Shown: positions 56,230 to 64,000 of the stretch, in pieces
Layout: every line of letters begins with the position of its first letter
Position numbering within the stretch: position 1 is the stretch's first letter
Assembly (NCBI GenBank): GCA_964023275.1
Contig: OZ029916.1
Coordinates: 45,789,304 to 45,853,303, forward strand
Length of the DNA: 64,000 bases
Origin: Norana najaformis
Taxonomy: Eukaryota > Annelida > Clitellata > Crassiclitellata > Hormogastridae
Direction of reading: 5' to 3'
Position numbers and translations under genes: made by a program
Notes under the pieces: generated by a model
Told to the model about the DNA's origin: nothing
The model's input: only the letters and a program-made list of their open reading frames with translations
The model's database searches: none

Positions 56230-58395
56230 CTAGGCTGGATCGCCCTGTGTCACATAGTCAACCAGATCGAGCACATCATTAAGCGAATCTTCCCGACTGC
56301 CCTGAAACAAGTCCAACGCCTCGAATTCGGCGACTCGTGGCAGCGCAGCGGGCCGTTTATCGGAGTTCTTGAGGAGGTTTGCGATAGAAAAGTTGTGGTT
56401 GTTGTGAGATTCTGTGTTCCCGTTGACCGAAGAAGCACTGTAATGGCCGTTAAGCATCTTCGCAGTTTCAGGTTTTGACTGCAAAGACAGAACATCGGAA
56501 TCCTTTGCCGACGGTTCGTTTTGCTCACTTAAACCAACTTCTTCGGAGGTCCTGCTCTCTGCGTCACTCGGAGAACCTTCCGTTCCATTGCCATCCCCAG
56601 GCTGATCATCTTTGTGCGTCGTTGAATTCTCCACCTCCTCTTCTTCTTCTTCCTCGTCTTCCTCAGTCGATTCTATGATGTAGTTATTCATTCGACCTTT
56701 CTTCCGCGACACTGTATCCCCGCCGCTGTACTCGTCCGTGTCGGATCCGATGCGCTTGTGGTTACCAGTCTTCTTTGTTGCCGTGGACGATGACCCGTGC
56801 CGACCTGGACAGTCTTCATCTGCACTTGGAACATACTCGCTGTCATCGCTCTTAACCCTTGTCTTCCTACGCTGTTTCTTTTCCGTTCCGCTGTTGCCAT
56901 TTTCCGATCCAGACGAGTAGATGCCAGATCGGCGCGCTGGCTTCTTCCTCGCTGGTGGTCGGCTGCTCTGCGACGCGTCGGTCTCGTCCGAGTCCTCCTG
57001 GTAGTTGATGCGGCGCTGGGTGGCAGCACGTCGTCTGCGATGCCACGGTCGGTCATCTTCTGAATTATATTCGTCAACCACTATAAGAACAAAGAACAAG
57101 ATCAATAAGAACAAAGAACAAGATCAATAAGAACAAAGAACAAGATCTACAAGAACAAAGAACAAGATCAATAAGATCAAAACACGATCCTCACAGTCAT
57201 ATTCGTCAATGACAGCAAGAACAATGCACATGATCAACAAGATCAAGCACAGTGACAACTTGTCTTGTTTTCTGAGCATTTTATCTTTACAAATGAACTA
57301 TTGCTCTCAGTAAACTTCAACACTAATTAGGCCAGAGTGTCTACATGTAACAAGATCCTCCAAGTCACAAATGTCAACAACTCCACGAACTAAGAATAAG
57401 ATCAACAAGATCAAGAACAAAACCCTCCAAGTCATATTTGCCAAAAACTGCAAGAAAAATTATCAAGATCAATTCAATCTCAGTACAGACACAAAAGCAA
57501 ACAGTACTGTTTTAACTCATCACTGACAATTAATGGGGCATGGTAGGCAGTTGGATGGAGCGCTCAGCTTGTAACACGGAGAGTACGAGTTCGAGCCTCC
57601 CCTTAGACGGTTACTGTGCAGGGACCTTGAGCAAGTCCTTCACTCACAATTGCTTCACACCACGGATTCAGATTTACCGACCTTGCATGCGTAATAAATG
57701 CATAATAATAAAAATAATAATAATATTAATAATAATATTAATAATAATAATAACAATAATAATAATAAAAATCACAGCTGAACTCACGAAAGCAACCACA
57801 TGAAGTCACAAAATGCTGCAAAGAATAGACAAAGTCAAAGTAAAGAAGCATTCAAACACCAAAGCCTTCTTGCCTAACCAAGATGTTACTTAAGTAAGTA
57901 AGTAAGTAATGCATTTGTTAACACGCCATATGTCCATCGACTGAGCGAGGAATCGTAGGCATGTAAAGTAAGAGTCAGAAAACCTTCAGTAGCAGCTAGA
58001 CAATCCATAAGACGTGAGAAATTGTTGCCTACCAAAGTCTTTGTCGTATGCTGATGATCGCTTGTGACCTCGTTTCGAATGACGACTGCCCTTCTTAGAC
58101 TTTATTTGACCCCAGGTTGGTTGACGACTGACTTGCCAGTCGTCGGACTCCTCGTCCGCATCGATCGTGTCCTCCTCCTCCTCGGCACTCGCACTGGATG
58201 CCTCGTCCCTGTCACAACAACAAGAGGACCTGCTTCAGTGCCCAGGTACAATACGCATACCTCCTCAGATATGTTGCAAGGTCACTCATTTATCATGTGA
58301 CTATCGACAACAATTATAAAAAATATTATCCCATATCCCACAAGTGAGACATAGGGGAGGCACTCATCTCCTTTTCTTGGCCCTTGAGCCCCCGA

Positions 58396-58432
<37 letters not shown>

Positions 58433-61400
58433 CAGAGAGAGATCATGGTGGAAAAGCAAACTGAAAGAGATGTTTTAGTATAGACTTAAATAACATAAAA
58501 GAAGTGACAAAATGCACAGAACTGGGCAGTAAAATGTAGACGTACATGTTTTTCTCTAGCGACCGGATGGCCTCGACCCAGTTCATTTTTCAATTAATTA
58601 ATCGGGCGAGATCCTTCATCACCACTGCCCATTTGAATAGGAGCCACGCCATTTAAGATCTACGTATATGGAGTGTCTTAGACTGAGATTAAAATCTCTG
58701 AACTGGCATCCTCACGCACAAAGGTCCTTGACGATGTGCAGTGATATTCCGAAGCTTTAGACCAGCCGCCGAAAATGCCTGAGAGCCCAACACAACGCAC
58801 GAAGAATCTGGCTACTAACTGTGATATCTGATATTCTTCGCTGTCATCGTCATCAGGTTCTTCGTCATTGCTGTCGAGTTTTGTCAGGTGACGGCGTTTT
58901 TTGCGTTTTCCATGTGGACCGTGGTCATCATTGTCACTGTCTCGTATTCCAGTTATGTTCGACATATCTTTACCACGACCAAAGTTACCTAATAAGTAAA
59001 CACGATTCACAGCCACAGTTACTAAAGAAAGAAATAAAGTTACCTAAGATATATGGATGAAACATAGTCAAAGTTACCTTAAATATAAATATTTCATAGT
59101 AAACATTACCAAAGAAATAAATTAAATAAATGAATCATACCCAAAGTTAACTAAGCAATAAACAGTTACCAAGGAAAGCCAAGAGTTCCCCCATAAATTT
59201 TCAATTGCAATTACAAATAAATAAATCCTAGCAATGTTACCTACGGAATAAACTTACCCGTGAAATAAATAAAATCATAGCCAAGACAAGACATCTTCAA
59301 TATCCAAAATAGACTGGTTACCTGCTTAATCCCCATTGATTGATTGACTCTTTATTGATCCCAAATTCAACATATAAGGTTACACATAAACGTACAGTTT
59401 ACCAGGATACAAAACGCAAATCCAGAAGGGACACGGTCCCGCTTAAATAGGGTCACCTATTAACATCAGTAATGTAAGATGGCAATCTAAATGTAAACAA
59501 AGCAAGTATCACTATGTAAGCAAACTAAATAAGTTGTGTACAATCCATACATAAATGAAACTGAAAATAAAACTATATACAAGTCCAGTGTATTGTTGTA
59601 ATTGTTACCTGCTCATCTTCAATGTCTAAAATAGACTGGTTGCCACATTAACCTCCACTGTTGTAATTATTATCTGCTCATCCTTAATGTCCAAAATAGA
59701 CTGGTTACCTGCTCCTTTCGCATCCTTGACGTCATCTTCGATCGCCTCGTTGATGAGCTCATCAAATTCCTCAAACTTGTAGCTGATCTCTTTGCGCTGT
59801 CGTCGCGATCTCCTGCCTAGCGACCAGCCCTCCTCATCTTCCTCCTCCTCGTCCTCCGTCGCTTCCTCCGAGAAACTCCGCTCGCTTGGCGACCGCTGCC
59901 TCTGCTTCCTCCTTCTCTGGTAATCTCGATTCTGTTTCGTCTGATGGTGCTGCGCTCGTCTGGCGTTGCGTGATCGTGCCAGCCGATCTTCCTCCTCCTC
60001 CTCTTCCTCTGTATCTTCAGCCTCATCCTCTGTCTCCTCTTCACGCTCAGTGGCGCCTTCTTCGTCATCAGACAAATCTGGAAACTTCGACAGAGGACGT
60101 CGTTCTTGTTGCACCTAACGCATTTCAGAAGTAGATTTATTAATCTTAATACTTTAAGTATTATACAGCCATTTTAATTTTGTATTTATACTATTATTAT
60201 TGTAACTACATATATTGTAACTACAAGTATAATAGCACCAGCTACGTTTTACCATTTATTTCACCATTTCTCACCATTACAGCATTTATATATATTATTA
60301 TCACTTACATTATTTAGTATTTATACCATTATTTTAGTATTTATACCATTATTTTTCACATCACATGTCATGCATTACGTTTTATACCACTTACAAGAGG
60401 CTCTCTTACAGATTATGCATGCATATATGAATTTATCTGGCTATAGCATCATAATTAAAAGAAACTCGTGGTAAATCTTTACAGGTCCAGTGTCTGTTAT
60501 ATTACAACTGTTCACTGTTTAGGTCCTAGTTTGGGATCTGCTGGACTTATGGCATATTAACTGCGAAGGCAAAAATGGGCTTCTGAATAACTTGAAACTT
60601 AAAACTCATGTTTCAACTTGCTTACCCACCATACCCTAGCTTCTAGATTCTCTGACCTATCGGAAATCGACCTGCCTTCTCCAATGGATTATGAATTTGG
60701 ATTGCGATTCTGACTCAAAGCGACAATCAACTGACGATTTGGGCATTATGATAACGGCGCTACAGAAGTCATTAGATTAGATTACAATAACACTAACAAC
60801 AGGCTAACACTAACACTAACAAGAGGCTTGTTGACCGATTATGTGTACGTCTATCTGGCTAATTATACAGTGTCTTTTAATAACATCACAAAGGCTCTAA
60901 CGTGGTAAATATTTTCAGTTACACTACAACTCTGCTGCTTAGGTTGAGATCGGTGCACTTACAGGAAGTATATTGCTCAGGCTGATGCCGACAAACGCGA
61001 GTCGTTCCTTCCGCTGAATCAGACGGATGTTCTGCTTTGCTTTCTTGTCGTATTCCATCAGCTGCTCCTGAAGCTTTACGATCAGACTAGCCTGTCACAG
61101 ATCAACAGTCATGTAATCAAACATTTGCTTCTTTATTTGATTTACTTGTCAGATTTGACTCGAGCACAGAAAATTATCTGCGCATTAACAATTAACGGCA
61201 ACTAACAGAAAGAATTCAAGAATGCACAAAAATTATAAGTATAAGCAAAATGGAACTATAATATTAACAATATTAGAATATTAAATATTAACCAAATATT
61301 AAGCATCAGAATAATAAACTAGAATATTAGCAATCACGTGTTGCACATTGGCATGTAAACACATGGTGTGGTTAAATTCAAACTCTTTGTCCTCTAATGA

Positions 61401-63891
61401 CTCAAGAAACATTCTCGGCCCATCTTAAGATGCACCTTCTTGGAACTGCTAGATAGTCATGCCTTTGTGAGGTTCGTAAAATGCACTATATAAGTTTTTG
61501 GATACATACAGTGATAACAATAACCTTTGCATAGCCCAACAGTAAAGACTACCCATTTCAGATCAAATTTCTCTCATAATTTTTCATCCCTTCCTTGGCA
61601 TCCATTCCTTGAATATGGATTTGCTAATGGCAAAACCGCAAACATATGTTTAACACTTTCGGGGCTAAATAATATTTTAAAAATCAGAGCTATAGGCTGA
61701 ATAGTACCCCTATCAAGGGGTCAGTAGGTTAAGGCACGTCGTCCTTAACATTCGGCTGCACTGCAATGGCAGCTGGTGATAACATAAATTATAATAACAA
61801 TTATAGAATGATGTTGATGATGACGATAATAATGGTGTGATCTTACATGTTCACAAGGTGGGCAGAACCAGTCTCCTTCAGGAATGGCCAGCAGCGGAGG
61901 ACGTAAACACGCAGTGTGATAAGCAGCTTCACAGTGGTCACACAACAGAAGCTGCAACATGTAAAGAAAACAACAGGTCAACGAAGCCAGATGTAAAATC
62001 GCACAGCTTAACCACAGACAATGAAAACTCGTGTAACAAAAACACATATACCTCAGCCCTGACATGGATTAGGTTGTTTTCTGTAAGCAAAGGAAGCAAA
62101 CACTACAGAAGTTTGGGACACAGAAGCGCTCGGCTTGTAACATGAAGAATACATGCTGAAGCCTTCCCAGAGACAGTTACTGCGTTGGGACATTGAGCAA
62201 GTCCTTCACTCACAGCTGCTCAGCGCCATCGATGGATGTCTAGTTTGTAAGTATAGGCGCTTAATAAATGCAGAAACAAAAGTCATCATTTCAGTTCAGT
62301 ATGTAAAAAGTTTCAATCTTGCGGGTCGCACGACCTGACAATAAATAACCAATTCCATGGGACACACAAGACTCCAATGTCAGATGCAGCAAAGACAGGC
62401 AGATGCAACACAATGCAATGCAACTGTAATTTGATAATGCCCTCCATACAAACATAACTTAGAAGAGAAACAACCTAATCTATATCAGTTCCAGCTTTCT
62501 CGTTTTACAGAATTCTCGACGGAACTAACCCACTCTGGCTGATCCGATCGGCCACATTTGGAACACAGCTGATCGTGAACCTCGACTTCAGGCTTAGCGT
62601 TCTCTACACAAAACGACCGGACACAGAAACAAATGATTATCAATATTAATCTAATCTGACTTCTATAGCGCCATTATCAAAATGCACAAGGCATCCATCA
62701 GAGGTCGCTTTAAGTGAAATCAGTCAAAAGTCATATTCCATTGGAGAAGCCTGGTTGACATATCATAGGTCAGACTATGGTGGATAAGCAAGCAAGCAAA
62801 TTTACATCTAATAATGTAAAAGTTTAACTATAACTATCTGACTTTTAAACTGCAATATAAAATTGCAATTTTTGATAATTCATTTAACTCTTATTGCACT
62901 TTAGTATGCATTGTTGTCTGTAACATATGGGCACAAACTAGGTCAGGTCAGGCAATGGACCAGAAAGTAGGTCAAGCAATCAATCAGATGTGGGTCAGGC
63001 AATAGGAAATGAAAGTCAAACAGTGGATCCCAAGAGTCAGTGAGTTGTTTTTGCAGCATCGTAAAGTCAACGAACATTATACAGCACCTCTTCAAGAAAA
63101 CTCTTGAGAGGAGCTGCCAACCCAACAATACAAGGCCGTGATTGAATAGAATGGTCTTCAACCACTGGTGGCAGAGAAAGGACAAGTGGGTCACGTCACA
63201 GTTTACATGGAAGGCTGTTCCAGAATGAAGAGTCGACCATAGCAAAGATACCACGTTGCATCGTGGAAGCACATACAGCGGAACAACCAGATCATCCTGT
63301 GCGGCTCAGTAAAGTTTTTCTGGCCAGGTACAGATGACACTGAAATATATAGCTCCCTAAGATGGAAGGGAGCACAAGTGGCCAGGCAGTTAGAAATTAC
63401 CATGATGATCTTAAACTCTATGCATCTTTGCATGGGCTACCAATGAAGCCCATCCAAATTACATAAATTACCAAATTACATAAATTACCAAATTACATAA
63501 ATTACCAAATTACATAAATTACCAAATTACATAAATTACCTAACTAACAAAAATTAATAAATTACATAAACTACAAAATATCACTTTCTTTTAATGATGA
63601 ACTGTCCTTACCTTTCAAGGCAGCAGCTCGCTTGGCATTTCTTCCTTTCGGCTCATAAACAGACCCATCACTTTCAAGTTCTTCCTCCGACGAAGATGCA
63701 GAGAAGTGAAGCGACTCCACCTCCGATTCTGGCTCGAACAACTCCTCTTCCAGCTCCTCAGACTCCTCGTCTGATCCTCCTCCACCTCCTGCTCCACCTC
63801 GTTTCCGACCTCGGCTGCGACCTTTGGCCTTTCGTGCGGACCCCTTGCCTGGGACAAAATCATCATCACTCTCGGTCTTTCCTCTTCGTTT
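56230..63891 (-). CDS. RSF1: remodeling and spacing factor 1, C-terminal 729 aa with PHD finger (5' end outside window)
   Basis: Exons 5' to 3': 63612-63891, 62530-62603, 61847-61951, 60963-61091, 59709-60114, 58820-58988, 58033-58208, 56230-57080. Phases agree and the joined length is 2,190 bases including the stop. RSF1 is the histone-binding partner of the ISWI ATPase SNF2H/SMARCA5 in the RSF nucleosome-spacing complex in the nucleus. The first exon is acidic and basic low complexity ([24 protein letters not shown]). The PHD finger spans two exons: [12 protein letters not shown], then [20 protein letters not shown] and WFCPPCEH, giving the full C4HC3 ligand set. After it come the family blocks [56 protein letters not shown] and [11 protein letters not shown], then long Glu/Ser/Lys-rich disordered sequence and the end [13 protein letters not shown], matching the vertebrate C-terminus. 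Human RSF1 is 1,441 residues, so about half is here. Upstream exons with the N-terminal domain are not visible. Confidence 0.95.
57085..57240. repeat. tandem repeat 'aagaacaaagaacaagatc'
   Basis: About five units of 20-30 bases beginning right at the acceptor of the last RSF1 exon (57080). The unit reads through as frame in the sense direction but lies in the intron. Confidence 0.8.
57536..57772 (+). repeat. family C tRNA-derived SINE copy with (AAT)n tail
   Basis: A-box-like 'tggtaggcagttgga', 'cgctcagcttgtaacacgga', B-box 'gagttcgagcctcc', 'ccttgagcaagtccttcact', then 'gcgtaataaatgcat' and an AAT/AATATT tract. It is the cleanest family C copy. Confidence 0.8.
58390..58445. repeat. (GA)n/(CAGAGA)n microsatellite
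   Basis: About 55 bases of GAGA and CAGAGA in an RSF1 intron. Confidence 0.9.
58540..58770 (-). repeat. family B tRNA-derived SINE copy
   Basis: 'tttctctagcgaccggatgg', 'gggcgagatccttcatcacc', 'gagattaaaatctctgaac' and 'ggcatcctcacgcacaaagg' in reverse family order. It ends about 50 bases short of the donor of exon 58820-58988. Confidence 0.7.
59280..59345. repeat. copy of the RSF1 exon 5 donor region (distal)
   Basis: 'catcttcaatatccaaaata' then 'gactggttacctgctta' repeats the sequence around the real donor at 59707-59708. See also 59590-59650. Confidence 0.75.
59590..59715. repeat. tandem copies of the RSF1 exon 5 donor region
   Basis: 'gctcatcttcaatgtctaaa' plus 'atagactggttgccaca' (about 59611-59648) and 'gctcatccttaatgtccaaa' plus 'atagactggttacctgctc' (about 59676-59714). 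The second copy overlaps the functional donor. Confidence 0.8.
60590..60795 (+). repeat. family H repeat
   Basis: 'cttgcttacccaccataccc', 'ctccaatggattatgaattt' and the end 'gataacggcgctacagaagt' plus 'cattagattagatta'. Confidence 0.65.
62100..62285 (+). repeat. family C tRNA-derived SINE copy
   Basis: 'gcgctcggcttgtaacatga', 'cattgagcaagtccttcact', 'cagcgccatcgatggatgtc' and 'taggcgcttaataaatgcag' in order. Confidence 0.75.
62650..62800 (-). repeat. family H repeat
   Basis: 'aatctgacttctatagcgcc', 'tattccattggagaagcctg' and 'tatggtggataagcaag' form the reverse of family H, in the RSF1 intron upstream of the PHD exons. Confidence 0.6.
63070..63440 (+). repeat. family D repeat
   Basis: 'tatacagcacctcttcaaga' starts it, with 'ctgttccagaatgaagagtc' in the middle. 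ORFs on both strands cross it without family support. Confidence 0.5.
63456..63560. repeat. 16-17-bp tandem repeat 'attacataaattaccaa'
   Basis: About six units of 'aaattaccaaattacat' in an RSF1 intron, decaying at the right edge near the donor of exon 63612-63891. Confidence 0.9.
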
Positions 63892-64000
63892 CTTCAAAAA
63901 GAAAACACGTCAAAAGCAAAGGTTTATTACAAGCCACAAGAAGGGTTCCTTAAACCATACCTATATATGTATAAAAAGATGTATATATATATATACATAC

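Noticed and set aside
56008..56478. 156-codon plus-strand ORF
   Set aside because: It overlaps the last RSF1 exon in antisense, and its 5' part lies in a degenerate repeat.
57536..57610. Possible tRNA gene
   Set aside because: This is the tRNA-like head of family C, with five or more copies in the window, each followed by the same body.

Overview
The window is nuclear DNA of an animal, most likely a marine invertebrate. The evidence is split genes with GT/AG introns, metazoan gene families, several families of dispersed tRNA-derived SINEs, an LTR element and many microsatellites. I cannot name the species. Almost no gene here is a single long ORF. I assembled the genes by eye from short exons, checking splice sites, codon phase across every intron and family motifs.

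Layout. 1-191 (+) is the last coding exon of an otopetrin-like proton channel cut by the window edge. 2084-4087 (+) is an intronless ORF of 667 residues that I do not recognise. Five spliced genes follow, all on the minus strand: a divergent VDAC porin (8734-20210, 8 coding exons, 283 aa), dynactin subunit 3 (23464-32142, 7 exons, 188 aa), GET4/TRC35 (34848-48961, 9 exons, 329 aa), a small cysteine-studded coiled-coil protein that I do not recognise (50461-53347, 4 exons, 111 aa), and the C-terminal half of RSF1 with its PHD finger (56230-63891, 8 exons, 729 aa, 5' end outside the window). They serve unrelated processes (mitochondrial outer membrane transport, dynein cargo transport, tail-anchored protein delivery, ISWI chromatin remodelling), so the order does not suggest an operon.

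The space between exons is mostly repeats. The most striking is a tandem array of about 85 copies of a 91-bp unit (about 38780-46587). It fills about 97 percent of GET4 intron 4 and appears to have grown from the 5' part of a tRNA-derived SINE whose intact head lies at its left edge. A VDAC intron holds a young LTR-type element (two 729-bp direct repeats with one difference noticed) flanked by a 30-bp target duplication, which is unusually long. Another VDAC intron holds a 32-bp tandem repeat that shows a splice-donor-like CAG/GTATG on the sense strand in most units.

For convenience I name the dispersed families by letter. A: short element with 'cccaacgaaagc' and 'ccagcttattcacaggcg'. B: tRNA-headed element ending near 'gtcgctata'. 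C: tRNA-headed element with 'cggcttgtaacacgg'. D: 'tatatagcgc' element with 'ccagtgcag'. F: 'ataagatgtcg.taaacactgg' element. G: the SINE that founded the 91-bp array. H: element with 'ggcgctatagaagtcattagatt'. These letters are mine and not published names.
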